DNA of 64,000 bases, from NCBI RefSeq assembly GCF_051860665.1, contig NZ_JBHYDM010000004.1, forward strand, positions 1-64,000, given 5' to 3'. Position 1 is the stretch's first letter. Each line of letters begins with the position of its first letter. The notes under the pieces were generated by a model. That model saw only the letters and a list, made by a program, of their open reading frames with translations. It searched no databases and was not told where the DNA came from. The position numbers and the translations under genes were made by a program. The stretch comes from Falsiroseomonas sp051860665. GTDB taxonomy: Bacteria; Pseudomonadota; Alphaproteobacteria; Acetobacterales; Acetobacteraceae. Below, piece after piece: positions 55,212-64,000 of the stretch.

Positions 55212-56173
55212 GCGCCCCGATCCTTGAGGTCCAGGGCCTCCGCAAATACTTCCCCGTGCGCAATCTGTGGAAGCGGCGCATCGGCTGGCTGCGTGCGCTG
55301 GACGATGTTTCCTTCAGCGTGCAGCCGGGCGAGATCCTGGGCATCGTCGGTGAATCCGGCTGCGGCAAATCCACCCTCGGCAAGACGCTGATGGGCATCC
55401 ATACCGCCACCCAGGGCCGCATCCTGTTCCAGGACCAGGACATCGCGCCCCTGAAGCCGCACCAGTCCCGCAAATTCCGGCAGCACCTGCAATACTGCTA
55501 CCAGGATCCCGGCGCCTCGCTCGATCCGCGCTGGACCATCCGCGCCTCGCTGCACGAGCCGCTGATCGTGCACACCGACCTGGACGAGGCGGCGCGGGAG
55601 GAGCGGGTACGGGAAATTCTCGCCGCCGTCGGCCTGCCGCTGACGCATCTCGATCTCTATCCGCACGAGATCAGTGGCGGCCAGCAGCGCCGTGTCGGCC
55701 TGGCGCGCATCCTCACCCTCAAGCCCTCGGTCGTGATCCTGGACGAGCCGACCTCCGGCCTCGATGTCTCGGTCCAGGCCACCATCCTGAAGCTGTTCCT
55801 GGCGCTGCAGCAGCAGTTCGGCCTGACCTATCTGTTCGTCAGCCACGACCTTTCCGTGGTGCGGCTGATCTGCGATCGGGTTGCGGTGATGTATCTTGGC
55901 CGCATCGTGGAGATCGGCGAGACCGCGCAGGTTTTTGGCACCCCGCGCCACCCCTATACGCAGTCCCTCCTCGCCGCGATCCCAAAGATCGGTGGCGCGC
56001 GCGTGACCGACACCTTCGCGTTGGAGGGCGAGCCGCCGAGCCCGACCAATCTGCCCTCCGGCTGCCGTTTCCGCACGCGCTGCCCGCGTGCGCAGGCGCT
56101 GTGCGCGGAACAGGACCCGGCGCTGCGGGCGGATTGGCCGAACCAGGCCGCCGCCTGCCACTTCGCCGAGTAG
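55208..56173 (+). CDS. ABC transporter ATP-binding protein, DppF-type (first system)
   Basis: A 321-residue ATPase starting at GTG 55208, overlapping the previous stop. Walker A GESGCGKST, Q-loop CYQDPGASLDP, signature ISGGQQRR, Walker B VVILDEPTSGLD, H-loop FVSHDLSVV, and the C-terminal CRFRTRCPRAQALC oligopeptide extension. Its TAG stop abuts the TAG of the convergent FAD oxidoreductase (TAGCTA). Confidence 0.92.
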   Translation: MSAPILEVQGLRKYFPVRNLWKRRIGWLRALDDVSFSVQPGEILGIVGESGCGKSTLGKTLMGIHTATQGRILFQDQDIAPLKPHQSRKFRQHLQYCYQDPGASLDPRWTIRASLHEPLIVHTDLDEAAREERVREILAAVGLPLTHLDLYPHEISGGQQRRVGLARILTLKPSVVILDEPTSGLDVSVQATILKLFLALQQQFGLTYLFVSHDLSVVRLICDRVAVMYLGRIVEIGETAQVFGTPRHPYTQSLLAAIPKIGGARVTDTFALEGEPPSPTNLPSGCRFRTRCPRAQALCAEQDPALRADWPNQAAACHFAE

Positions 56174-57466
56174 CTACACCTCGCGCGCGTCGCGATAGCG
56201 ATAGAGGTTCAGCATCAGCGGCGCGACGCGGCGCGCCAGGCCGTGCAGAGGAATTGGCTTCGGTTCGGTGAAGGGCAGGCCGAGGTCCTGCTCCGGCACG
56301 CCCTGCACCGCGCGCGCGAATTCGCGCCCCAGCGCCACGGAAAGCGCCACGGCGCGGCCATTGCAGCCGGCCCAGGCATAGCCATCCGGGCCCAGGCGAT
56401 GCAGATGCGGGAAATAGTCCGGCGTCATGCCGATATAGCCGCTCCAGACGTAATCGAATTGCACCTCCCCGATCTGTGGCCAGAGCCGCTGGAGCCGGGC
56501 CGTGATCATCGGCGGCAGGCGGCTCGCCTGGTTCACCGGGATGGCCACCGCGCCGCCCGTCACCAGCCGCCCACGCGCATCCCAGCGGCAGAAATACAGC
56601 TCGCCATGGGTGTCCGACATCGCCTCCCGCCCCGGGATGATGGTGGCGGCGACGTTGTGGCTGATCGGCTGCGTCGCCATCTGCCAGGACAGCAGGGGCA
56701 CCACCTCCCGCGCAATCTCTGGCGCCAGGCGTTTTGAGAATTCGCCGGTATAGGCATTGGTGGCCAGCACCAGCGCGCGGGCGGTCACGCTGCCGGCCTC
56801 CGTCGTCACCACCCATTTGCCGTCGCGATGTTCCACGGAGACGGCGGGGGAGCGCGCATAGATGGTGGCGCCGGCGGCGAGCGCCGCCTTTGCCATGCCG
56901 CGCGCCAGCATCAGCGGGTTCACATGCCCCCCGCTGCTATTCGACCATCCTCCGAACCAGGCGTCGCTGCCGAGGCGGTCGCGCATCGCAGCAGCATCCA
57001 GCAGCGCCACGGGCGCGCCGTGGCTGCCCCAGTCCTTCACGCGGCGTTCCGCGATCTTCATGCGGCCGGGCGTGTGCACGGGTTGCAGCCAGCCGCTCTG
57101 CTCGGCCTCCGCCGCAACGCCATGGCGGCGCACCAGGTCGAACAGGATGGTGGCGCTGTCGCGCAGCACATGCACGAAGCGCAGCCCCGCATCCCCATGC
57201 CGCGCGATGATCGCCGCCGGGTCGTGGCGCGACAGCGTCGGGATCACCTGGCCGTTGTTGCGGCCCGATGCACCCCAGCCCGGCTCCGCCGCCTCCACCA
57301 CCACCGTCTCGATCCCCGCCTCGCGCAGATGCAGCGCGGTGGACAGGCCGGTGAAGCCGGCGCCCACCACCACCGCCTCCGTCGCCACCGCGCCCTGCAG
57401 CATCGGTAGCTCGGGCCCCGGAGGCGAAACCTTCGCCCAGAGGGAAGGGGGCCAGGTCACGGCCAT
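56174..57466 (-). CDS. FAD-dependent oxidoreductase (DAO family)
   Basis: A 430-residue flavoprotein of the D-amino acid oxidase / gamma-glutamylputrescine oxidase type. AVVVGAGFTGLSTALHLREAGIETVVVEA is the dinucleotide-binding fold, GWGASGRNNGQVIP is typical of GlpO/PuuB-like oxidases, and YVWSGYIGMTPDYFPHLHRLG and GCNGRAVALS are C-terminal signatures. It should oxidise an amine or amino acid. ATG 57466 is chosen because GGAG lies nine bases before; ATG 57499 is possible. It is convergent with the first ABC system. Confidence 0.87.
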   Translation of the reverse strand: MAVTWPPSLWAKVSPPGPELPMLQGAVATEAVVVGAGFTGLSTALHLREAGIETVVVEAAEPGWGASGRNNGQVIPTLSRHDPAAIIARHGDAGLRFVHVLRDSATILFDLVRRHGVAAEAEQSGWLQPVHTPGRMKIAERRVKDWGSHGAPVALLDAAAMRDRLGSDAWFGGWSNSSGGHVNPLMLARGMAKAALAAGATIYARSPAVSVEHRDGKWVVTTEAGSVTARALVLATNAYTGEFSKRLAPEIAREVVPLLSWQMATQPISHNVAATIIPGREAMSDTHGELYFCRWDARGRLVTGGAVAIPVNQASRLPPMITARLQRLWPQIGEVQFDYVWSGYIGMTPDYFPHLHRLGPDGYAWAGCNGRAVALSVALGREFARAVQGVPEQDLGLPFTEPKPIPLHGLARRVAPLMLNLYRYRDAREV

Positions 57467-57572
57467 GCGCGGCGTCTCCATCACGGGCGGGGCCTGCATC
57501 AAAGACCCGTGCCGCGATTGCCTCAAGGGGCGTTGCGGTGTGTCATGATGCGCTCGGTGAAGGAGGGATGCG

Positions 57573-58418
57573 ATGGCGCTGCGGCATGTGATCGGCGTGG
57601 ACCATGTGGTGGTCGCCGTGCGCGACCTGGATGCGGCGGCCGCGGCCTGGCGCGCGCTGGGCTTCACCGTCTCCCCGCGCGGCACGCACAGCGCGCATAT
57701 GGGATCCGGCAACTACACCACCATGTTCGGCGAGGATTATCTCGAACTTCTGGGGGTGCTGACGCCGACCGAGCACAATGCGCCGATGCGCGCCTTCCTG
57801 GAGAAGCGCGAGGGCCTGGATCGCGCCGCCTTCACCACGGATGACGCCGCCGCGGGGGCCGAGGAGCTGCGCGCCAAGGGCATCGCCGCCATCGGCCCCA
57901 TCGCCTTCGGCCGTCCCGTGACGCTGCCAGGGGGCGCCGAGGCGGAGGCGCGCTTCCAGGTCTTCCAATGGCCGCGGGAGGCACGGCCCGCGGGCCTCGG
58001 AATTTTCGCCTGCCAGCATTTGACGCGGGAAAATGTCTGGATCCCCGCACTGCAGTCCCACGCCAATGGTGCGACCCGCCTTCTGCGCATCGAGGTACTG
58101 GTCGACGATCCCAAGGCGGGGGCGGAGGAGATGGCGCGGCTGATCGACCGCCTGGCGGAGCCGGAGGCGGATGGCGCCTGGCGCGTCGCCTCCGGCGCCG
58201 GGCGCGCGGACTTCGTCTTCCTCGACCGGGCGAGGCTCGCCGCGCGTCATCCCGGCGTGGAGCTGGAGGGGCTGCCGGCGCAGGGCGCCGCCGCACTGGT
58301 GCTCGGCACCGCCGATCTGGCGGCCGCCGCCAAGGCGCTGGGCATCGCACCCGGCGGAACCCTTGCCGCCCCGGCGTCCCGCGCCAATGGCCTTCTGCTG
58401 CGCTTCGAGGCCGTGTGA
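57573..58418 (+). CDS. VOC / glyoxalase-like domain protein
   Basis: A 281-residue protein with a VOC beta-alpha-beta-beta-beta start (VDHVVVAVRDLDAAAAAWRALGF) and EDYLELLG. It matches the glyoxalase-like (PF13468-type) group. His10 and Glu in the first module could bind a metal. The protein lies between the FAD oxidoreductase and the second ABC system; GGAGGG before ATG 57573 supports the start. The reaction is unknown. Confidence 0.78.
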   Translation: MALRHVIGVDHVVVAVRDLDAAAAAWRALGFTVSPRGTHSAHMGSGNYTTMFGEDYLELLGVLTPTEHNAPMRAFLEKREGLDRAAFTTDDAAAGAEELRAKGIAAIGPIAFGRPVTLPGGAEAEARFQVFQWPREARPAGLGIFACQHLTRENVWIPALQSHANGATRLLRIEVLVDDPKAGAEEMARLIDRLAEPEADGAWRVASGAGRADFVFLDRARLAARHPGVELEGLPAQGAAALVLGTADLAAAAKALGIAPGGTLAAPASRANGLLLRFEAV

Positions 58419-58484
58419 GCCGCGATTGACGCGCCGCGTCGCCGGGTTCCATGCTGCGTCGCGCAAAGCCCCGGGGAGCCTGCC

Positions 58485-60086
58485 ATGGATCCGACGCGTC
58501 GTGCGATACTCCTGACCTCCGCAGCGCTGGCCAGCAGCGTGGCGCTGCCGGGCCGGGGCCTGGCGCAGGAACAGCCGCGGCGGGGCGGCGTGATGACGGT
58601 GCACTTCGCGACCGAGCAGCGCATCCTCAACCCCTCGCTGCAGGCCTCCACCGGCGTCTACATCGTCGGCGGGAAGATGCAGGAACCGCTGGTGGATCTG
58701 GACGCGGCGGGCCAGCCCGCGCCCTGCCTGGCGGAAAGCTGGGAGAGCACGCCGGATGGCAAGACCATCACCTTCCGCCTGCGCCGCGGCGTCACCTGGC
58801 ATGACGGCCGCCCCTTCACCTCCGCCGACGTGCAGTTCACGGCGATGGAGATGTGGAAGAAGATTCTGAACTATGGCTCCGCGCTGCAGCAGTTCCTGGA
58901 AGCGGTGGAGACGCCCGATGCGCAGACCGCGGTGTTCAAGTATTCCCGCCCCATGCCGCTTGGCCTGCTGCTGCGCGCGCTGCCGGACCTCGGCTATATC
59001 TCGCCCAAGCATGTCTTCGAGACGGGGAATATCCGCGAAAATCCCGCGAATACGGCGCCGATCGGCACCGGACCCTTCAAGTTCCTGCAATATGAGCGCG
59101 GCCAGTACATCATCGCGGAGCGCAACCCGAATTACTGGCGCGAGAACCTGCCCTATCTGGATCGCGTCGTCTGGCGCGTGGTGACGGACCGTTCCGCTGC
59201 GGCGGCGCAGATGGAAGCCGGGCAGATCCTTTTCAGCCCCTATTCCTCCCTGACCATCGCCGACCTGCAGCGCCTGGGCCGCGACCCGCGCTTCGAGGTG
59301 ACGACCAAGGGCAATGAGGGCAATGCCCGCACCAATACGCTGGAGTTCAACTTCCGGAATCCGATCCTCGCCGATCTCCGCGTGCGCCGCGCCATCGCGC
59401 ATGCCATCGACGTGCCCTTCTTCATCGAGAATTTCCTCGGCGACTTCGCCAAGGCGGGCACCGGGCCCATTCCCTCCGTCTCCACCGACTACTACCCGAC
59501 GCAGCCGATGCCGCAATATGCCTTCGACCGGCGCCGCGCCAATGCGCTGCTGGACGAGGCGGGGCATCGGCGCGGCGCGGGCGGCATCCGCTTCACCCTG
59601 CGCCTGACCCCGGCGCCCTGGGGCGAGGATATCGCGCTGTGGTCCACCTTCATCCAGCAATCGCTGCAGGAGGTGGGCATTCGCGTGGAGATCGTGCGGC
59701 TGGACGCCGCCGGCTTCCTGCGCACCGTCTACAACGACTGGAATTTCGACCTGGCCACCGGCTGGCACCAGTACCGCAACGACCCGGCCGTCTCCACCAG
59801 CGTCTGGTACCGCTCCGGCCAGCCGAAGGGCGCGCCCTGGACCAATCAATGGGGCTGGCAGGACGAGGAGGCGGACCGCATCATGGACGCGGCACAGACG
59901 GAGCTGGATCCGGTGCGGCGCAAGGCGCTCTACGCCGATTTCGTGCGGCGCGTGAACACGGAACTGCCGGTCTGGATGCCGATCGAGCAGATCTTTGTGT
60001 CCGTCTTCAACAAGCGGCTGCGCAACTACGCCAATAATCCGCGCTGGGCCTCCTCCTCCTGGCACGATCTGTGGCTGGCTTCGTGA
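58485..60086 (+). CDS. Dipeptide-type ABC transporter substrate-binding protein (second system)
   Basis: A 533-residue family-5 binding protein, with a Tat-like signal (TRRAILLTSAALASSVALPGRGLA). Fold markers: MQEPLVDLDAAGQPAPCLAESWES, RLRRGVTWHDGRPFTSADVQFT, IGTGPFKFLQYERGQYI, VRRAIAHAIDVPFF. GGGGAG precedes ATG 58485, and a TTGACG (58426-58431) is a possible -35. It starts a second complete importer of the same class as the one at 50735, with only modest sequence similarity. Confidence 0.92.
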   Translation: MDPTRRAILLTSAALASSVALPGRGLAQEQPRRGGVMTVHFATEQRILNPSLQASTGVYIVGGKMQEPLVDLDAAGQPAPCLAESWESTPDGKTITFRLRRGVTWHDGRPFTSADVQFTAMEMWKKILNYGSALQQFLEAVETPDAQTAVFKYSRPMPLGLLLRALPDLGYISPKHVFETGNIRENPANTAPIGTGPFKFLQYERGQYIIAERNPNYWRENLPYLDRVVWRVVTDRSAAAAQMEAGQILFSPYSSLTIADLQRLGRDPRFEVTTKGNEGNARTNTLEFNFRNPILADLRVRRAIAHAIDVPFFIENFLGDFAKAGTGPIPSVSTDYYPTQPMPQYAFDRRRANALLDEAGHRRGAGGIRFTLRLTPAPWGEDIALWSTFIQQSLQEVGIRVEIVRLDAAGFLRTVYNDWNFDLATGWHQYRNDPAVSTSVWYRSGQPKGAPWTNQWGWQDEEADRIMDAAQTELDPVRRKALYADFVRRVNTELPVWMPIEQIFVSVFNKRLRNYANNPRWASSSWHDLWLAS

Positions 60087-60093
60087 CCATCTG

Positions 60094-61068
60094 ATGCGCG
60101 TGCTGGCCCTGGCGGGGCGGCGGCTTCTGTCGTCGGTGCCGACGCTGCTGCTGATCCTGATCGGCATCTTCCTGCTGCTGCAGCTGGCGCCGGGTGATGC
60201 GGTGGATGCGCTGATCGCGCAGACCGGCGGTGGCGCGGATGCCGCCGCCGCGGCCCGGATGCGGGCGGAGATGGGGCTGGATCTCTCCGTGCCGGCGCAG
60301 CTCGCGAACTACATGTGGCGTCTGGTGCGGCTCGACCTCGGCTTTTCCTCGATCTACGGCAAGCCGGTGGCGACCGTGATCTTCGAGCGGCTGCCGGCGA
60401 CGCTGCTGCTGATGCTGGCGGCGCTGTCCTTCGCCTTCTTCTTCGGCCTGGTGCTGGGCGTGCTGGCGGCGCGACGGGTGAATGGCTGGCCGGATACGCT
60501 GATCTCCACCCTTGGCCTGGTCTTCTACGCCACGCCCTCCTTCTGGTTCGGGCTGATGGCCATCGTGCTCTTCTCCGTCCATTTGCAATGGCTGCCGGCC
60601 GGCGGCTTCGAGGAGATCGGATCCGGCTTCACCGGCCTGCGCCGCACGCTGGATATCGCGACGCATCTGGTGCTGCCGACGCTGACGCTGGGGCTGATCT
60701 TTCTCGCCATCTATCTGCGCATCATGCGGGCCTCGATGCTGGAGGTGCTGTCGCTGGATTTCGTCCGCACCGCGCGGGCCAAGGGGCTGGACGAGACGCG
60801 CGTCGTGGTGCGGCATGTGCTGCGCAATGCGCTGCTGCCGATGGTCACGCTGATCGGGCTGCAGGCGGGCACCATGCTGGGCGGGTCCGTGGTGGTGGAG
60901 AGCGTCTTCTCCCTGCCGGGCCTCGGGCGGCTGGCCTATGAATCGGTGGTGCAGCGGGATCTGAACACGCTGCTCGGCATTGTCTTCGTCTCTGCGGTTC
61001 TGGTCATCTGCGTGAACTTCGTGGTGGACCTGCTCTATGCGCGGCTGGATCCGCGGATCGCGCCATGA
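60094..61068 (+). CDS. ABC transporter permease, DppB-type (second system)
   Basis: A 324-residue permease. RRLLSSVPTLLLILIGIFLLLQLAPGDAVD is the first helix and periplasmic start; LARLDLGFS-like (VRLDLGFSSIYGKPV) and the EAA-like FVRTARAKGLDETRVVVRHVLRNALLP follow. The start ATG lies seven bases after the binding protein gene. The next permease start overlaps its stop (ATGA). Confidence 0.92.
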   Translation: MRVLALAGRRLLSSVPTLLLILIGIFLLLQLAPGDAVDALIAQTGGGADAAAAARMRAEMGLDLSVPAQLANYMWRLVRLDLGFSSIYGKPVATVIFERLPATLLLMLAALSFAFFFGLVLGVLAARRVNGWPDTLISTLGLVFYATPSFWFGLMAIVLFSVHLQWLPAGGFEEIGSGFTGLRRTLDIATHLVLPTLTLGLIFLAIYLRIMRASMLEVLSLDFVRTARAKGLDETRVVVRHVLRNALLPMVTLIGLQAGTMLGGSVVVESVFSLPGLGRLAYESVVQRDLNTLLGIVFVSAVLVICVNFVVDLLYARLDPRIAP

Positions 61069-61898
61069 AGGCCTTCCTGCGCGGCTACCTTCGCAGCCCG
61101 CCGGCGATGATCGGCCTGCTGCTGCTGCTGGCGATCGTCGCCATGGCGATCTCCGCCGACTGGCTGTTTCCGCGCGACCCCCTGGCCCTCGCCGGCAGGC
61201 CGCTGCAATGGCCTACGGGCAATCCGCGCTTTCCCCTTGGCACTGACAATTCCGGCCGCGACATCGCGGCGCAGATCTTCCATGGCGCGCGCATCTCCCT
61301 GCTCATCGGCGTGGTGGCAACGGCCATCGCCATCATGGTCGGCATCGTGGTGGGGGCGCTGGCCGGCTACCATGGCGGCTGGGTGGATGACGCGCTGATG
61401 CGGCTGACGGAGGCCTTCCAGACGCTGCCGAATTTTCTGCTGTTGCTGGTGCTGGTGGCGGTCTTCGGCTCCGACCTCACCACCGTCACCATCGCCATCG
61501 GCGCCGTATCCTGGCCCGCCCCGGCGCGGCTGACGCGGGCGGAGTTCCTCTCGCTGCGCAACCGCGAATTCGTGCAGGCCTGCCGCACGCTGGGCATGGG
61601 GGATGCGCGGATCATCTTCCGCGAGATCCTGCCCAACGCCCTGCCGCCGATCATCGTCTATGCTTCCGTCGTCATGGCGGTGGCGATCCTGCTGGAATCG
61701 GCGCTGGCCTTCCTGCGGCTGTCGGACCCAAATGTCGCCTCCTGGGGCAATCTGATCGGCCTCGGGCGAGATGTGCTGCGGGTGCAGTGGTATGTCTCCG
61801 CCATTCCCGGCCTGGCCATCCTGCTGACGGTGCTGGCGGTGTCGCTGGTGGGGCAGGGGTTGAACGATGCGCTGAACCCGCGGCTGCGCCGGCGGTGA
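61065..61898 (+). CDS. ABC transporter permease, DppC-type (second system)
   Basis: A 277-residue permease with PLGTDNSGRDIAAQIFHGARISLLIG, AGYHGGWVDDALMRLTEAFQTLPNFLLLLVLVA and the EAA loop FVQACRTLGMGDARIIFREILPNALPP. It ends GQGLNDALNPRLRRR. The GTG start of the ATPase gene overlaps its stop codon. Confidence 0.92.
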   Translation: MKAFLRGYLRSPPAMIGLLLLLAIVAMAISADWLFPRDPLALAGRPLQWPTGNPRFPLGTDNSGRDIAAQIFHGARISLLIGVVATAIAIMVGIVVGALAGYHGGWVDDALMRLTEAFQTLPNFLLLLVLVAVFGSDLTTVTIAIGAVSWPAPARLTRAEFLSLRNREFVQACRTLGMGDARIIFREILPNALPPIIVYASVVMAVAILLESALAFLRLSDPNVASWGNLIGLGRDVLRVQWYVSAIPGLAILLTVLAVSLVGQGLNDALNPRLRRR

Positions 61899-63502
61899 GC
61901 GCCGTTCTGGCGATCCAGGGCCTGACCGTCGCGCTGCCCCAGGGCGCGGACCGGCCGCATGCTTTGGACCGCGTCTCGCTGGATCTCCATGCGGGCGAGA
62001 TCCTCTGCGTCGTGGGCGAATCCGGCTCCGGCAAGTCGATGACCGCCGGCGCGGTGATGCGCCTGCTGCCGCCGGGGGTCGTCATCACCGGCGGATCGGT
62101 CATCTTCGAGGGCCAGGACCTCGCCACGGCGGAGGAGGGCACGATGCGTCGCCTGCGCGGCGCGCGTATCGCCATGATCTTCCAGGAACCCATGACGGCG
62201 CTGAACCCGCTGCGCCGCATCGGTGACCAGATCGGCGAGATGTTCCGCATCCACACGGCGCTGCCCCAGGCCGAGATCGCGGCGCGCGTGCTGGCCCTGC
62301 TGGCCGAGGTGCATATCCCGGAACCCGCCCAGGCCGCCCGCGCCTATCCGCACGAGCTTTCGGGCGGCCAGCGCCAGCGCGCGATGATCGCCATGGCGCT
62401 GGCGCTGGACCCCAAGGTGCTGATCGCGGATGAGCCGACCACGGCGCTGGACGTCACCACCCAGGCGCAGATCCTGCACCTCATCAAGGATCTGCAGCGC
62501 CGCAAGGGCACGACGGTGCTCTTCATCACCCATGATTTCGGCGTGGTGGCGGAGATTGCCGATCGCGTCGCCGTCATGCAGCACGGCCTGGTTGTGGAGG
62601 AAGGCCCCGCCGCCCAGGTGCTGAACGCGCCCCGGCACGCCTATACGCAGTCGCTCATCGCCGCCGTCCCGCCGCTTACCGCCCGCGCGCCACGCGCCAT
62701 CAGCGCGGAGCCGATCCTGGTGATGCGGGATCTGCGAAAGACCTATCGCACCGGTGGCTTCCTCGGCCGCGGCGGGCGGGTGACGCAGGCGGTGCGGGGC
62801 GTGACGCTGACGCTGCCCAAGGGCGCCACGCTCGGCATCGTCGGCGAATCCGGCTCCGGCAAGTCCACCCTCGCGCGCTGCCTGGTGCGGCTGGTCGAGC
62901 CCGAGGCTGGCAGCGTATCGCTCGGCGATCTGGACCTCACCAGCCTGTCTCGGGCGCAAATGCGGCGGGAGGCGCATCGCATCCAGATGGTCTTCCAGGA
63001 CCCCTATGGCTCGCTGAATCCGCGCCGCCGCGCCGGCGAATTGGTGGCGCAGGGCCCGATGATCCATGGCAGCCCGCGCGCCGAGGCGCTGCGCCGGGCG
63101 AAGGAGCTTTTCGCGCTGGTCGGCCTCGACCCCGCCGCCACCGAACGCTTCCCGCATGAATTCTCGGGCGGCCAGCGGCAGCGCATCGGCCTGGCCCGGG
63201 CGCTCGCGATGGAGCCGGAGGTGCTGGTGGCGGATGAGCCGGTCTCGGCGCTGGATGTCTCGGTCCAGGCGCAGGTGCTGCGGCTGCTGGCGGAGCTGCG
63301 CGAAAGGCTGGGCCTGTCGCTGGTCTTCATCACCCACGACCTGCGCGTGGCAGCGCAGGTCTGCGACCTGGTGGCGGTGATGAAGGATGGCGCGGTGGTC
63401 GAGCACGGCCCCATCGCCCGCGTCTTCGAACAGCCGGAACATCCCTATACCCAGGCGCTGCTCGCCTCCGTTCCCGGTCGGGATTTTGCGCGGAAGAATT
63501 GA
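61895..63502 (+). CDS. ABC transporter ATP-binding protein with two fused ATPase domains (second system)
   Basis: A 535-residue double ATPase (GsiA-like), combining DppD and DppF roles in one chain. First domain: Walker A GESGSGKSM, signature LSGGQRQR, Walker B VLIADEPTTALD, H-loop ITHDFGVV. Second: Walker A GESGSGKST, Q-loop VFQDPYGSLNP, signature FSGGQRQR, Walker B VLVADEPVSALD, H-loop ITHDLRVA. The start is GTG 61895, overlapping the permease stop. This contrasts with the first system, which has separate ATPases. Confidence 0.92.
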   Translation: MSAVLAIQGLTVALPQGADRPHALDRVSLDLHAGEILCVVGESGSGKSMTAGAVMRLLPPGVVITGGSVIFEGQDLATAEEGTMRRLRGARIAMIFQEPMTALNPLRRIGDQIGEMFRIHTALPQAEIAARVLALLAEVHIPEPAQAARAYPHELSGGQRQRAMIAMALALDPKVLIADEPTTALDVTTQAQILHLIKDLQRRKGTTVLFITHDFGVVAEIADRVAVMQHGLVVEEGPAAQVLNAPRHAYTQSLIAAVPPLTARAPRAISAEPILVMRDLRKTYRTGGFLGRGGRVTQAVRGVTLTLPKGATLGIVGESGSGKSTLARCLVRLVEPEAGSVSLGDLDLTSLSRAQMRREAHRIQMVFQDPYGSLNPRRRAGELVAQGPMIHGSPRAEALRRAKELFALVGLDPAATERFPHEFSGGQRQRIGLARALAMEPEVLVADEPVSALDVSVQAQVLRLLAELRERLGLSLVFITHDLRVAAQVCDLVAVMKDGAVVEHGPIARVFEQPEHPYTQALLASVPGRDFARKN

Positions 63503-63557
63503 CCGCCCCTGGAATTCGGCGTGAGACTGCCGTTCGGGCTTCAGCGGGGTCGCGATC

Positions 63558-64000
63558 GTGGGCTGGCGCGTCGGTGTGGATTCGGGTGGCACCTTCACGG
63601 ATGTCTGCCTCTTCGAGGAGGATACCGGCCGCATCGCGGTCTGGAAGGTCTCCTCCACCCCGGATGATCCTTCCCGCGGCATCGCCGGCGGCGTGGCGGA
63701 GGGCATGGCGGAAATCGGCCAGGCGCCCGCCGACATCGCCTATTTCGGCCATGGCACCACGGTGGCCACCAATGCGCTGATCCAGCATCGCGGCGTCCGC
63801 ACCGGCCTGGTCACCACCGACGGCTTCCGCGACCTGCTGGAGATCGGTCGCCAGAAACGTCCGGACCTTTACGACCTGCAGGTGGACAAGCCGCCGGTGC
63901 TGGTGGCGCGGGAACTGCGGCTGCAAGTGCCGGAACGCATCCGCCACGACGGCAGCGTGGAGACGGCGCTGGACGAACAGGCGGTGCGGGAGGCCGCGCG
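63558..64000 (+). CDS. hyuA: Hydantoinase/oxoprolinase subunit A, N-terminal part (cut by right edge)
   Basis: A second HyuA-type protein. It starts at GTG 63558 with GWRVGVDSGGTFTDVCLFEE (phosphate-binding loop), then YFGHGTTVATNALIQHRGV and DLLEIGRQKRPDLYDL; about 147 residues are visible before the window ends. It lies 55 bases after the second ABC system, mirroring the association of hyuAB with the first one. A matching hyuB is expected beyond the window. Confidence 0.9.
   Translation, partial: MGWRVGVDSGGTFTDVCLFEEDTGRIAVWKVSSTPDDPSRGIAGGVAEGMAEIGQAPADIAYFGHGTTVATNALIQHRGVRTGLVTTDGFRDLLEIGRQKRPDLYDLQVDKPPVLVARELRLQVPERIRHDGSVETALDEQAVREAA

Overview
The window is very GC-rich, gene-dense alphaproteobacterial DNA. 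The gene families (short intergenic gaps, many ATGA start/stop overlaps, GTG and TTG starts, hydantoinase/ABC catabolic units, PEP-CTERM protein, DUF1622, extensin-like protein) suggest an Acetobacteraceae member such as Roseomonas or a relative. That placement is inference from gene content; no rRNA is present to confirm it.

Layout. (1) 1-6.2 kb: the end of an unknown gene, a lone PEP-CTERM protein behind a sigma-54-type promoter, then a polar amino acid ABC transporter on the minus strand facing a 2OG-Fe(II) oxygenase and a HutC-type GntR regulator, with a 10-bp palindrome in the shared control region. (2) 6.3-7.4 kb: an extensin-like protein and a DUF1622 membrane protein. (3) 7.4-19.1 kb: a compact selenocysteine island. 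selA-selB-tRNA(Sec) read rightward. Convergent to them is a seven-gene operon (ndh-selD fusion, orf74, Sec-containing formate dehydrogenase fdnG, fdnH-like Fe-S subunit, NrfD-type anchor, orf100, formate/nitrite channel). The formate dehydrogenase reads through an in-frame UGA at 16147-16149 (Sec196) followed by a bSECIS-like hairpin, so the island carries the decoding machinery and a selenoprotein that uses it. (4) 19.2-23.0 kb: a GntR/FCD regulator with an isopropylmalate-dehydrogenase-family enzyme, and a UbiB-type ABC1 kinase.

(5) 23.1-45.8 kb: a polyketide locus. A 4049-residue type I PKS without any acyltransferase domain (KS-cMT-ACP / KS-KR-ACP / KS-ACP-ACP-dead ACP / KS-ACP-TE) is followed on the same strand by a cytochrome P450 that converges on a methyltransferase. 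Divergently transcribed are two small conserved-type proteins (one ending in 17 Asp), a PfaD-type trans enoylreductase, an alpha/beta hydrolase, two unknown proteins, a DyP-type peroxidase, a second P450 with an atypical I-helix, and a carboxymuconolactone-decarboxylase-fold protein. The product is not identifiable from sequence reading. No trans-AT is present in the window, so one must act from elsewhere. (6) 45.8-64.0 kb: catabolic units with hyuA/hyuB hydantoinase/oxoprolinase subunits, an SDR, two complete dipeptide-type ABC importers, a DAO-type FAD oxidoreductase, a VOC protein and the start of a second hyuA that runs off the right edge.

No gene-free stretch exceeds about 160 bases. No insertion sequence, phage, CRISPR array or rRNA was seen. 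The two stretches of most interest are the selenocysteine/formate island and the AT-less PKS locus with its peroxidase/P450 module.
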